A stretch of DNA of 64,000 nucleotides from Phytohabitans rumicis (GTDB taxonomy: Bacteria; Actinomycetota; Actinomycetes; Mycobacteriales; Micromonosporaceae): the NCBI RefSeq assembly GCF_011764445.1, contig NZ_BLPG01000001.1:6837001-6901000 (forward strand), written 5' to 3'. Shown one piece after another: positions 35,919 through 44,761 of the stretch. Positions within the stretch are counted from its first letter, which is position 1; each line of letters opens with the position of its first letter. Position numbers and translations under genes: made by a program. Under the pieces are notes generated by a model. It was not told the origin of the DNA. It saw only the letters and a program-made list of their open reading frames with translations, and did no database searches.

Positions 35919-37226
35919 TCAGGCCAGGTGATCTGGATCCCGGCTGAAGACAAACGTGGCGATATCGAGCGCCTCCACGCCGCCCGCCGGGTCCCGCCGT
36001 ACCAGGAGCGTCTCGCCGTCGTTCAGGCCGGCATGGCCGCGCCACCGATCCGGACCCTCGGGGACGAACCGCCACGGTTCCCGCCCGAGCCGGGTGATCA
36101 CCAGCTCCTCGCCCGCGCCGGCGGTCGCGTCGTGCGGGATGCCCATCCACCACCAGCGGCCGCACAGCTCGGCGACCGCCGGCCCGGGCGGGCCCGCGGG
36201 CTGCCACGCCGGGGCGGCCGGCGCCGGCTCCCGGGTGAGCACCTCGTCGAGCACCGCCAGGCCCAGCGAGCCGATCGGAAAGCCGTACGTGTTGGCGTAC
36301 GCCACGACGCCGGTGCGCGAACGGCGGTGCACGGCCAGCAGCGCGACGTACCCCGGCATGGAGCCGCCGTGCCCGACCAGGACGCGGTCGCCGCGGCGGT
36401 AGAGCTCCAGTCCCAGGCCGTGGCCCCCGCTCCAGGACTCCAGATCGCCGATCGCCACCGGGGCGGACATCTCGGTGAGCGTGTCCGGCGCGAGCACCTC
36501 CGGCACCGGGTCGGCCAGGAACGCCGCCCACTTCGCCAGGTCGGTGACCGTCGACCAGAGCTGGCCGGCGGGGGCCATCGCGCCGGTGTCGGTGCGCGGC
36601 TCCTCCAGCAGGGTGCCGTGCAGCGGGTGTACGACGTACCCGGGGGCGAACGGCTCGTGCGGGTGGTACGTCGTACGCAGCATCGACAGCGGCGCCAGCA
36701 CCCGGTCGGTCACCAGTTCGATCCACGGCTTGCCGGTGACCCGCTCCAGCACGGCACCCAGCAGGCCGTACGCCAGGTTGGAGTAGTGGTACCTCCGATG
36801 TGGAGGAAAGGCCAGCTTGTCCGGGGTGAGCCCGGCCAGCAGGGTGTCCACGTCGGTGCCGGTGGTCCGCTCCCACCAGCCGGCGCTGTCCGGCTCGCGC
36901 TGCAGGCCGGCCGCGTGCCCGAGCAACTGGCGCAGCGTGACGCCGCCGACCGGCGTACCGGGGAGGTGGCGGTAGAGCAGGTCGTCCAGCGCCAGCCGGC
37001 CCTCGTCGCGCAGCTGCATGATCAGCACGGCGGTGAGGGTCTTGGAGATGGACCCGATCCGGTACTGGGTGCCCGCGGCGGGCGCCGGGTGCTCGCCGGC
37101 CCCGGCGATGTACGCCACCGTGCCGTCGCGGACCACACCCACCACGACCGAGGGTGCCCGCCCGGCGGCCTGGGCATCGGCGACCAGCACGTCGATCAGC
37201 CGGGTCGTCTCCGGTAGCAGCGTCAC
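35919..37226 (-). CDS. serine hydrolase, class C beta-lactamase fold
   Basis: 435 residues from GTG 37226, with AGGAGG nine bases upstream (the frame runs open much further but without support). The catalytic Ser-x-x-Lys is SISK in YRIGSISKTLTAV near 58, the Tyr-x-Asn is YHYSNLAYG near 145, and the third box is HGG in LVGHGGSMPGY. A C-terminal lipocalin-like region follows (GRWWWMGIPHD). No signal peptide, so probably cytosolic. Family members are esterases or D-aminopeptidases rather than resistance enzymes; the substrate is unknown. Confidence 0.88.
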   Translation of the reverse strand: MTLLPETTRLIDVLVADAQAAGRAPSVVVGVVRDGTVAYIAGAGEHPAPAAGTQYRIGSISKTLTAVLIMQLRDEGRLALDDLLYRHLPGTPVGGVTLRQLLGHAAGLQREPDSAGWWERTTGTDVDTLLAGLTPDKLAFPPHRRYHYSNLAYGLLGAVLERVTGKPWIELVTDRVLAPLSMLRTTYHPHEPFAPGYVVHPLHGTLLEEPRTDTGAMAPAGQLWSTVTDLAKWAAFLADPVPEVLAPDTLTEMSAPVAIGDLESWSGGHGLGLELYRRGDRVLVGHGGSMPGYVALLAVHRRSRTGVVAYANTYGFPIGSLGLAVLDEVLTREPAPAAPAWQPAGPPGPAVAELCGRWWWMGIPHDATAGAGEELVITRLGREPWRFVPEGPDRWRGHAGLNDGETLLVRRDPAGGVEALDIATFVFSRDPDHLA

Positions 37227-37322
37227 GTTTGCGTACCTCCTGAAGATGGTCAACGCGCGCGGGTCGCCGACGTTACCGTCTGGCGACTCGCCGCTGGTGC
37301 GTGCGCGTGCCACGATCGGGGT

Positions 37323-37763
37323 GTGGATGCTGTTCTCTGGATCGTTCTGGGCGTATTGCTCGCGGTCGCCGAGATGTTTACGTTCACGTTTGTCCTGATC
37401 ATGCTCTCCGCGGGCGCGTTCGCGGCCGCCATCGCCGCGGGGCTGGGCGCCGGTGTGCCGGCGCAGGCCGCGGTGTTCGCGATCGTGTCCGCGCTGGCGC
37501 TGGTCGCGGTGCGGCCGGTCATCAGAAAGCACCGGGAGTCGATGCTCTCCTCCAGCGACACGGCGCTGGGCGTCTCCGGTGCCCTCGAAGGCTCGACCGG
37601 GCTGGTCCTGGAGCAGGTGGACGCCGAGCATGGCCTCATCAAGATCGAGGGTGAGTTGTGGACCGCGCGGGCGTACGACGCCACGCAAGTGTTGGAGCCC
37701 GGTGAGCGGGTGCGGGTGATAGAGGTCAAGGGCGCCACCGCCATGGTCTGGCGAGACATCTAG
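37323..37763 (+). CDS. NfeD-like membrane protein
   Basis: 146 residues. Two to three membrane helices in the first half (AVLWIVLGVLLAVAEMFTFT and VPAQAAVFAIVSALALVAV) are followed by a soluble OB-fold domain (GSTGLVLEQVDAEHGLIKIEGELWTARA). This is the short NfeD type that pairs with SPFH proteins. The stop is 15 bases before the SPFH gene, so they form an operon. It likely stabilises or scaffolds the SPFH oligomer in a membrane microdomain. Confidence 0.88.
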   Translation: MDAVLWIVLGVLLAVAEMFTFTFVLIMLSAGAFAAAIAAGLGAGVPAQAAVFAIVSALALVAVRPVIRKHRESMLSSSDTALGVSGALEGSTGLVLEQVDAEHGLIKIEGELWTARAYDATQVLEPGERVRVIEVKGATAMVWRDI

Positions 37764-37778
37764 ATCAGGGGGTTTGGA

Positions 37779-38876
37779 ATGGAAGTTGTCATTGCGATCG
37801 TCGTGGCGTTCGTCGCCCTGTTTGTGGCGATCACGCTGATCCGGGCCGTGCGGATCGTGCCGCAGCAACGCATGTACGTGGTCGAGCGGCTGGGCAAGTA
37901 CTCGCGCACGCTGTCGCCGGGGCTCAACCTGCTGGTGCCGTTCATCGACCGGGTGTCGTCCAAGGTCGACCTGCGCGAGCAGGTGGTGAGCTTCCCGCCG
38001 CAGCCGGTGATCACCTCGGACAACCTGGTCGTGTCCATCGACACGGTGCTCTACTTCCGGGTCATCGACGCGTACGACGCCACGTACGCGATCGCCAACT
38101 TCCTGCAGGGCATCGAGCAGCTCACCATCACCACGCTGCGAAACGTGATCGGCTCCCTCGACCTGGAGAAGGCGCTCACCAGCCGCGAGGAGATCAACCG
38201 GCACCTGTCGATGGCGCTGGACGAGGCCACCGGCCGTTGGGGCATCAAGGTGACCCGCGTGGAGATCAAGGCGATCGAGCCGCCGCCGAGCATCCGCGAC
38301 TCGATGGAGAAGCAGATGCGGGCCGAGCGCGAGCGGCGGGCGACGATCCTCGCCGCCGAGGGGCACAAGCAGGCGCAGATCCTCACCGCCGAGGGCGACA
38401 AGCAGGGCGCGGTGCTGCGCGCCGACGGTGACCGGCAGGCCCGGATCCTGCAGGCCGAGGGACAGGCCAAGGCCATCCGGACGGTGTTCGACGCGATCCA
38501 CACTTCCAACCCGAGCCAGAAGGTGCTCGCCTACCAGTACCTGCAGGCGCTCCCGCAGATCGCCAACGGCCAGGCCAGCAAGGTGTGGATCGTCCCGGCC
38601 GAGCTGACCAAGGCCCTGGAGGGCCTCGGTGGCGCGCTCGGTGGCCTCGCGTCGGCCGCTGGCGACGAGCCGGTCGTGGCCATCGACACCGGCGATGTCG
38701 AGCGCGAGGCGGCCGCCGCCGCGAGTGCCGCCGCGGCCGCCGCGCAAGAGGTCCAGCAGGAGGTCCAGGAGGCCGAGGAGCAGGTCTCGGGTACGTCGGG
38801 GCCGCGCGGCCTGCCCGCCCCTGCGCCGGTGTCCCCGTCGACGCTGCTGGACCAGTCCACACCGGAGCGCGCCTGA
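37779..38876 (+). CDS. SPFH/band-7 membrane protein (QmcA/stomatin-like)
   Basis: 365 residues. An N-terminal helix (EVVIAIVVAFVALFVAITLI) anchors the protein, then the SPFH domain (VPQQRMYVVERLGKYSRTLSPGL... to TRVEIKAIEPPPSI). A coiled-coil stretch of repeated EGHKQA, EGDKQG and DGDRQA-type units lies near 190-225, where the family oligomerises. The C-terminus is Ala/Glu-rich. It is the partner of NfeD immediately upstream; together they form a flotillin-like microdomain scaffold. Confidence 0.9.
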   Translation: MEVVIAIVVAFVALFVAITLIRAVRIVPQQRMYVVERLGKYSRTLSPGLNLLVPFIDRVSSKVDLREQVVSFPPQPVITSDNLVVSIDTVLYFRVIDAYDATYAIANFLQGIEQLTITTLRNVIGSLDLEKALTSREEINRHLSMALDEATGRWGIKVTRVEIKAIEPPPSIRDSMEKQMRAERERRATILAAEGHKQAQILTAEGDKQGAVLRADGDRQARILQAEGQAKAIRTVFDAIHTSNPSQKVLAYQYLQALPQIANGQASKVWIVPAELTKALEGLGGALGGLASAAGDEPVVAIDTGDVEREAAAAASAAAAAAQEVQQEVQEAEEQVSGTSGPRGLPAPAPVSPSTLLDQSTPERA

Positions 38877-38909
38877 CATATCCGGCTTTCTCTTCACGAA
38901 CCGGCCACA

Positions 38910-38963
38910 CGGCGCCCCGGCACCTGCCATGATCTAGTTCATCATGGTTGTGCCGGGGCGCCG
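38910..38963. terminator. nested hairpin after the NfeD-SPFH operon
   Basis: Perfect outer arms CGGCGCCCCGGCAC and GTGCCGGGGCGCCG (14 bp) enclose an inner CATGAT/ATCATG pair (38928-38946). It begins 34 bases after the SPFH stop. Probably a terminator; the inner palindrome could also bind a regulator of the next gene. Confidence 0.75.
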
Positions 38964-38996
38964 GCGCGTTCCGGCCGCGGGGGAAGGCGGTTGGCC

Positions 38997-39785
38997 ATGG
39001 CGAACGCCACCAAACACACCCGTCCAGCGGGCTCGACCGTGCGCTCGGCGCCCGTGCGGGTGGTCTCCCGAACAGACGCGGGAGTCGCGGTCGTGGCGGC
39101 CGCCGCGCCCGAACACTCCCATCTCGGCCCGGTCACCAACGCCACGTGGGCCTGGTCGGTACGCCGCTTCGCCCGTTCCCTGATGTGGACCCTCCCCGCG
39201 TACGCGGTCGCGTACGGCGCGATCACCCTGGGCCGGTTCGACGGCGGCGGGCCCGCGCCGTACCTGGAGAACGGCCTGATCCTGCACCTCGTCGGCTGGA
39301 TCGTGGCGGTGTGGCTCGGGCTCATGGCCCTGGTCGCGGTGGCCGGCCTGCTGGCGGCGGCGCGCAGCCGGCGTTCCGCCGCGATGGGGCTGATGATCGG
39401 GCTGACCGGCGCGGCGCTGTCGCTCCCGTTCGCCGCCCTCCCCGAGGAGACCCGCGTGTACGGCGCGGACGCCCGCATGCTGGCGCTGGCCGGCGCGAGC
39501 GTCTACAGCCTGGGGTGGCTGGTGTCCGGCTGGGCCGTGGCCCGCTCGGGGCTCTTCACCGTCTCGGACGGCCTGATGCTGATGATCGCCGCACCGATGG
39601 TGGGCATCGCGGGCCTGCTGGTCGGCCCACTCCAGACGGTCGGCGCCATCTTCATGCTGGCCGCCGGCATCGGCATGGCCTGGACCGCCGGCCGACTGGT
39701 CCCCAGCATCCACGGAGCGGCCGCCTCAGCCGGCGCCCGCGCCGTAGCCGCCCAGGTAGCCGCGACCGGCGGTCTCGCCCACTGA
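38997..39785 (+). CDS. hypothetical membrane protein (262 aa)
   Basis: ATG 38997 with GGGGAAGG upstream. A hydrophilic N-terminus of about 60 residues (ATKHTRPAGSTVRSAPVRV) is followed by roughly six membrane helices (LMWTLPAYAVAYGAITL near 67, LILHLVGWIVAVWLGLMAL near 98, GLMIGLTGAALSLPFAAL near 131, and three more to 245). No motif known to me. It appears to be a lone gene after a terminator. Transport or sensing cannot be inferred. Confidence 0.7.
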   Translation: MANATKHTRPAGSTVRSAPVRVVSRTDAGVAVVAAAAPEHSHLGPVTNATWAWSVRRFARSLMWTLPAYAVAYGAITLGRFDGGGPAPYLENGLILHLVGWIVAVWLGLMALVAVAGLLAAARSRRSAAMGLMIGLTGAALSLPFAALPEETRVYGADARMLALAGASVYSLGWLVSGWAVARSGLFTVSDGLMLMIAAPMVGIAGLLVGPLQTVGAIFMLAAGIGMAWTAGRLVPSIHGAAASAGARAVAAQVAATGGLAH

Positions 39786-39818
39786 CCCCCGCCCGCAGGG
39801 GCGGGGGAGAATGCCGGG

Positions 39819-40616
39819 GTGGAGGTCGTTACGGATCCGGGGGATCCGCGGATATCGGACTATCGGGCGCTGACCGATGTGGAGCTGCGTACGCGGTGGG
39901 AGCCGCCGCACGGGCTCTTCATCGCCGAAGGGGAGCTGGTGCTGCGGCGGGCGCTGCGGGCCGGCTACCGGCCCCGGTCGTTCCTGCTCGACGAGAAGCG
40001 CCTGGACCAGTTCGGGGACCTCCAGCAGGCCCCCGTGTACGCCGCCAGCCAGGACGTACTCGAAAAAGCGACCGGTTTCCACGTACACCGTGGCGTGCTG
40101 GCGTCGTTTCACCGGCGTGCGCTGCCGGCGGCGGACGAGGTGCTCGCGGCCGCGCACCGCGTCGCGATCCTGGAGGACGTCAACAACCACACCAACCTCG
40201 GCGCGATCTTCCGGGGCGCGGCGGCGCTCGGCGTGGACGCGGTGCTGCTGTCGCCCAGCTGCGCGGATCCGCTGTACCGGCGCAGCGTCCGGGTGAGCAT
40301 GGGTGAGGTGTTCGCGGTGCCGTACGCGACGCTGGCGCCCTGGCCGGAGGCCCTCGACAAGGTCAAGGCCGCCGGCTTCACCGTCCTGGCGATGACCCCG
40401 GCGCCGGACGCGGTGCCCATCCAGAAGGTCGGGCCTGTCCGGGCGGCGCTGCTGCTGGGCGCGGAGGGGCCGGGGCTGTCCAGGGCCGCACAAGCAGCCA
40501 GCGACGTGCGGGTCGTCATCCCCATGCGGCGCGGGGTCGACTCGCTGAACGTCGCCGCGGCGGCCGCCGTCGCGTTCTGGGAACTCGGTAGGGACGATGT
40601 TCCCGACCGTCCGTGA
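39819..40616 (+). CDS. TrmH/SpoU-family RNA 2'-O-methyltransferase
   Basis: 265 residues. A substrate-binding N-terminal domain (PHGLFIAEGELVLRRALRAG near 30-50) is followed by the trefoil-knot SPOUT domain: motif 1 LEDVNNHTNLGAIFRGAAALG near 118, motif 2 LLLGAEGPGLS near 209, and motif 3 VVIPMRRGVDSLNVAAAAAV near 230, where Ser-Leu-Asn-Val and Arg are catalytic. It methylates a ribose in rRNA or tRNA; the exact site is not readable. Its last 20 bases overlap the PucR-family gene. Confidence 0.92.
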   Translation: MEVVTDPGDPRISDYRALTDVELRTRWEPPHGLFIAEGELVLRRALRAGYRPRSFLLDEKRLDQFGDLQQAPVYAASQDVLEKATGFHVHRGVLASFHRRALPAADEVLAAAHRVAILEDVNNHTNLGAIFRGAAALGVDAVLLSPSCADPLYRRSVRVSMGEVFAVPYATLAPWPEALDKVKAAGFTVLAMTPAPDAVPIQKVGPVRAALLLGAEGPGLSRAAQAASDVRVVIPMRRGVDSLNVAAAAAVAFWELGRDDVPDRP

Positions 40617-42213
40617 GGTGATCGGGCTCGACCCGGTCCGGCACGGCGAGCCCCGCGTGGTGGCGGGGGAGGCCGGGTTGGACCGGCCGGTGCGGTGGGT
40701 GCACGTGGCCGAGGTGCCGGACATCGCGTCGCTGCTGCGCGGCGGGGAGCTGGTGCTGACCACCGGCATCGGGCTGCCGGCGGACGACGCGGGGGTGCGG
40801 GCGTTCATCGCGGACCTGGCCGACGTGGGCGTGGCGGGGCTGGTCGTGGAGCTGGGCCGGCGCTACACCGGCAGCGTGCCCAGGGTCATGATCGCGGCCG
40901 CCCAGCGTCGCGGCATGCCGCTGGTGGAGCTGCGCCGGGCCACCCCGTTCGTACGGATCACCGAGGCGGTGCACGCGCTCATCGTGGACGCCCAGCTCAC
41001 CGAGCTGCGCGCGACCGAGGAGATCCACCAGCGGTTCACCGAGCTGTCGGTCGAGGGCGCCGAGCCGGCCGAGGTGGTGCATCAGGCCGCTGAGCTGGCC
41101 GGCTGCCCGGTCGTGCTGGAGAACCTGTCCCGCCAGGTGCTCGCGTACGACACCGCCGGGGACAGCGCCGAGCTGCTCCTGGACGGGTGGGAGCAGCACT
41201 CGCGGCGGATCCAGCCGGCGGGGCGCACGGCGTTCGACGCGGACGCGGGGTGGCTGGTCACCACCGTGGGTGCCCGCGGGCAGGACTGGGGCCGGCTGCT
41301 GGCGCGCTGGCCCGGCGACGGCGCCCCGCCCACCCGACTGTCCATCCTGCTCGAACGCGCCGCGTCCACCCTCGCGCTCGGCCGGCTCATCCGCCGCGAC
41401 GCCGAGGGCCTCGAACGCCAGATCCACCACACCCTGCTCACCGCCCTGCTCGACCACGCCCAGCCGGTGGACGAGGTGGCGCTGCGGGCCCGCGCGCTGG
41501 GCGTACCGCTGGACCGGCGGCACCTCGTGGGCGTCGTGGTCCGCCCCCGCGAGGACCCGGACGCGGTGCAGCTGCGCGACCTGGCCGAGGCGGTCAGCCA
41601 CGCGCTGCGCGAGGCCAAGCTCACCGGCCTGGCCAGCGCGCTCGACGACCACGCCGTGGGCGCGCTGATCGCGCTGCCCGGCGCCGCCGCCGAGGATCAG
41701 TCGCTGTCCGCGTTCGCGTCCGCCCTTCATCGGGTACGCGGGGAGGCCCCGCCCGCCGTGGTCGTGGCCGCGGGGTCCCGGGTCGAGACGCTGCGGGAGG
41801 CCCGGCGTTCGCTGGTCGAGGCCCGGCAGGTCGCCGACGCCGCCCGGCACGGCCGGCGGGACGTGCCGGTGTTCCGGCTCCCGCACGTCGGGCTGGCCGG
41901 GCTGCTGCACCTGCTGCGGGACGAGCCGCGGCTGCAGACGTTCGTGGAGCGGGAGCTGGGCGGGCTGCTCGCGTACGACGCCCAGCACCCGCGCGAGCGG
42001 CTGCTGGGGACGCTGCGGGCGTTTCTGGACAGCGGGCGGAACAAGTCCGCCGCCGCGGCGGCCGCCCATCTGTCCCGGCCCGCGCTGTACGAGCGGCTGG
42101 CCCGCATCGAGCGCATCCTCGGCGTGAACCTGGACTCGGTGGACGACAGCCTGTCCCTGCATGTGGCCCTGCTCGCCCTCGACGCCGTCCGGGACCGAAA
42201 CATGAAACATTGA
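40597..42213 (+). CDS. PucR-family transcriptional regulator
   Basis: 538 residues with the three-part PucR layout. The N-terminal PucR domain covers about 5-125 (LDRPVRWVHVAEVPDIASLLRGGELVLTTG-like pattern). A GGDEF-like middle runs about 290-430. The C-terminal PucR helix-turn-helix (LRAFLDSGRNKSAAAAAAHL then YERLARIERILGVNLDS) covers 465-525. Such regulators sense purine, amino-acid or related metabolites. No obvious target operon is adjacent; the secreted beta-propeller just downstream may be under its control. Confidence 0.9.
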   Translation: MFPTVREVIGLDPVRHGEPRVVAGEAGLDRPVRWVHVAEVPDIASLLRGGELVLTTGIGLPADDAGVRAFIADLADVGVAGLVVELGRRYTGSVPRVMIAAAQRRGMPLVELRRATPFVRITEAVHALIVDAQLTELRATEEIHQRFTELSVEGAEPAEVVHQAAELAGCPVVLENLSRQVLAYDTAGDSAELLLDGWEQHSRRIQPAGRTAFDADAGWLVTTVGARGQDWGRLLARWPGDGAPPTRLSILLERAASTLALGRLIRRDAEGLERQIHHTLLTALLDHAQPVDEVALRARALGVPLDRRHLVGVVVRPREDPDAVQLRDLAEAVSHALREAKLTGLASALDDHAVGALIALPGAAAEDQSLSAFASALHRVRGEAPPAVVVAAGSRVETLREARRSLVEARQVADAARHGRRDVPVFRLPHVGLAGLLHLLRDEPRLQTFVERELGGLLAYDAQHPRERLLGTLRAFLDSGRNKSAAAAAAHLSRPALYERLARIERILGVNLDSVDDSLSLHVALLALDAVRDRNMKH

Positions 42214-42269
42214 CGCTTTTCCCGATGGGTCGTTTACTACTGGGTAACAATCCATCGAAAGGACGCGCT

Positions 42270-43447
42270 ATGCGCTCACCGAGGAAAAGCGCCCTGGCCG
42301 TGGCGGCTCTGCTCCTGAGCACGCTCGTCGTCCAGACCGGCTCCGCACCCGCGCAGGCGGCGGCGCTGCGCAACGTGCTGCTGGTCGGCAACGCGTACGG
42401 CGGCACCGTCAGCTTCATCGACGAGACGACATTCGCGAACCTGGGCACCCTCAACGTCATCCCCGACCTGCAGCAGCGCATCAACGAGATGAGCCTGGTC
42501 GAGCGGACCGCCTACGAGATCGTCCGCGCGGAGAACGGCGACAAGTTCGTCGACGACATGTTCGTCTCGCCCGACGGCCGCACCATGTACGTCTCCCGCG
42601 CCAACCTGCCCGACGTCGTCGCCATCGACCTGGTCACCCACCGCCAGGTGTGGCGCTTCAAGCTGGAGGGCTACCACGCCGACCACATGGCGATCTCGCC
42701 CGACGGCAGCAAGATCGTCGTCTCGGACACCACCGTGAACGAGGCACAGGTGATCGACGCCCGCACCGGCACGGAGGTGGCGGAGTTCCCGACCGGCAGC
42801 TACCCGCACGCCAACGACTACTCGCCGGACGGCACCAAGCTCTACAACTCCAGCATCGGCATGGTCTCGCTGCCGCAGTGGATGGAGTGGGCCAAGGGGC
42901 CAGGCAGCTCACCGTCGTGGACCCCACCACGTTCAAGGTCACCCGCGTCTACACCTTCGACCACGGCGTACGCCCGGCCGTCTTCACGCCGGACAACAAG
43001 ACCATGTACGCCCAGCTCTCGTACCTCAACGGCTTCATCGAGTACGACCTGGTGAACGGCAGGATCGTACGGACGGTCACCATGCCGTACAGCGCCGAGG
43101 GGCAGGCGATGAGCCCGGACGACTACCCGGGCAACTCGGCGCACCACGGGATGGCGATGTCCGGCGACGGCACCAAGCTCTGCATGGCCGGCACGATCGA
43201 CGACTACGCCGCGATCGTGTCCCGGCCGGGGCTGAGCACCGACCGGATCATCCCGGTGGGCGACATTCCGTACTGGACGCAGACCAGCACGGACGGCAGG
43301 TACTGCTACGTGTCGCTGAGCGGTGCCGACCAGGTGGTGGTCATCTCCTACGCGACCTCGCAGATCGTGGCGCGCGTACCGGTCGGCGACTTCCCCCAGC
43401 GGGAGCGCAACCAAAAGGTCACCGAGGAAGCCATCGCGGCCCTCTAG
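42270..43447 (+). CDS. secreted YncE-like beta-propeller protein (frameshifted)
   Basis: About 392 residues after repair. The signal peptide is MRSPRKSALAVAALLLSTLV... ending AQAAA. Repeated blades carry the typical MFVSPDGRTMYVS, MAISPDGSKIVVSDT, DYSPDGTKLYNSS and VFTPDNKTMYAQ motifs, giving a seven-bladed fold. The frame breaks in the G-run 42896-42899; one extra base joins WMEWAKGA to RQLTVVDPTTFK. The ribosome site GAAAGGA precedes ATG 42270. It ends on a CTAG shared with the convergent murL stop. Ligand unknown; YncE-like proteins bind DNA or metabolites outside the cell. Confidence 0.87.
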
Positions 43448-44745
43448 TCGAGCACCTTGGCGTAGCCCGGCGGGACGAAGTGGGGCCCGCCGGGGACGAA
43501 GACGTCGGAGCTGGCGGCGGCGGTCCACGCGGCACCGGGGACTGCTGCCGCCAGCTCCGACACCACAGGTGCGCCCGCCCATTCCGCGCCGTCGCGCAGC
43601 AGGGACAGGGCCACCAGCGACTCCTCGACCTCGCCGACGCACTCGAACGGCTTGTGCCCGTCGAGGCCGAGCAGTTCCTTGTACCCCGGGATCTGGGTCG
43701 GGTCGGCCAGCAGGTCGGCGCCGAAGATGCCCACCAGCCGGGCCCGCGGCATGAACGGGGCCAGCGCCAGGAAGACGAACCGGCACTTCGGGCAGTGGCC
43801 GCACCACCGGGCGCTGGCGTCGTGCAGCTTGAACGCGGCGTTGCAGCTCGTGACCACGTCGTCGTACGCGGTGATCGACGCGAACGACCGGGCGATGTGC
43901 AGCTCGGACCGGGACCGCAGCAGCGAGAAGTACGGGTCGGCGAGGCCGGCGTGGGCGGTCAGGGCGGCGCGCAGCAGCCCTTCGGCCTCGACCCCCTTGG
44001 ACCACTGGTGGTTGATCTCGTGGCCGTTCCAGAGCAGGTTGGGGTCGGACGCGGAGCGCTCGTTCGACATCACCACCGGGCCGAGGCCGTGCAGCACCGC
44101 GGTCGCCACCGCGATCAGCGAGTTGATGGCGGTCACCGGGATGTGCCCGTTGAGGGCGCCGGCCGCGTTCAGCTCGAAGAGCCTCGGGTCGAGCTTGCGG
44201 CGGGCGGCCAGCGGGGTCAGCCCGGAGGCGGCGAAGACCGAGTCGATCACCCAGTTGGGGTTGACCGCGAACGGCACCGGGTCGAGGCCGGCGTGGCGCA
44301 GGGCCTCCAGCGTCACGATCGAGTCCTTGCCGCCGCCGACGGCGCTCAACGGCCTACCGTCCCGGCCGGCCACCGGCTCGGCGGGGACCGCGGTCGGTGC
44401 CGACACCGACAGGGACAGCACGTGCGGGAGGTCGTTGCGGTAGGCGTACTCGGCCATGCCCTTGGAATAGACGGCGTTGAGGAACGCGACGGCGGGTGCG
44501 CTCAGCGGGGTCGTCGTCACGACCTCCGGCGGGGCGCCGACCTTGAAGTAGCTCACCCCGGCGACGAGGTGCAGCAGCTCGAGCACGCGGTGGAAGGCTT
44601 GCGGAGGCTCGCCCGCCGGCAGCGCAAACGTCACCGTCTCGGTGAACGCCAGGTCGTCGAGCTCGTAGGGCAGCGCCGCCACGCCGGTCGCCGGGTCGAA
44701 CGACAGCGCGGGAAAGGACAGTCGCCGGTACTGGGTTTCGAGCAC
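43444..44745 (-). CDS. murL: UDP-MurNAc-L-Ala-L-Glu epimerase
   Basis: 433 residues. This is the MurL family: it inverts the terminal L-Glu of UDP-MurNAc-L-Ala-L-Glu to D-Glu, replacing glutamate racemase MurI. It has the PP-loop-like AVGGGKDSIVTLEAL near 137, a Cys cluster CGHCPKCRFVFLAL near 314 and ending ...GPHFVPPGYAKVLD. It is divergent from murD2, its established partner in Xanthomonas. GTG 44745 is favoured over TTG 44751 because a TAGTAT -10-like box lies six bases upstream, fitting a leaderless transcript. In this window there is no murI to compare with. Confident family call. Confidence 0.9.
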   Translation of the reverse strand: MLETQYRRLSFPALSFDPATGVAALPYELDDLAFTETVTFALPAGEPPQAFHRVLELLHLVAGVSYFKVGAPPEVVTTTPLSAPAVAFLNAVYSKGMAEYAYRNDLPHVLSLSVSAPTAVPAEPVAGRDGRPLSAVGGGKDSIVTLEALRHAGLDPVPFAVNPNWVIDSVFAASGLTPLAARRKLDPRLFELNAAGALNGHIPVTAINSLIAVATAVLHGLGPVVMSNERSASDPNLLWNGHEINHQWSKGVEAEGLLRAALTAHAGLADPYFSLLRSRSELHIARSFASITAYDDVVTSCNAAFKLHDASARWCGHCPKCRFVFLALAPFMPRARLVGIFGADLLADPTQIPGYKELLGLDGHKPFECVGEVEESLVALSLLRDGAEWAGAPVVSELAAAVPGAAWTAAASSDVFVPGGPHFVPPGYAKVLD

Positions 44746-44750
44746 AGGCA

Positions 44751-44756
44751 ATACTA
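44751..44756 (-). promoter_or_regulatory. putative -10 box for leaderless murL transcript
   Basis: TAGTAT on the murL strand, followed by five bases and then the GTG start. A GTG/ATG at or near the transcript 5' end is common in actinobacteria. It lies inside the 16-bp gap between murL and murD2, where two promoters would have to overlap. Confidence 0.4.
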
Positions 44757-44761
44757 GCTAT

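Noticed and set aside
35919-37226. Beta-lactam resistance gene
   Set aside because: It has the class C fold motifs but no signal peptide, and a lipocalin-like tail, typical of other serine hydrolases.
37227-38930. N-terminal extension of the serine hydrolase frame by 568 codons
   Set aside because: It lies antisense to the NfeD and SPFH genes, and a good ribosome site with GTG is at 37226.
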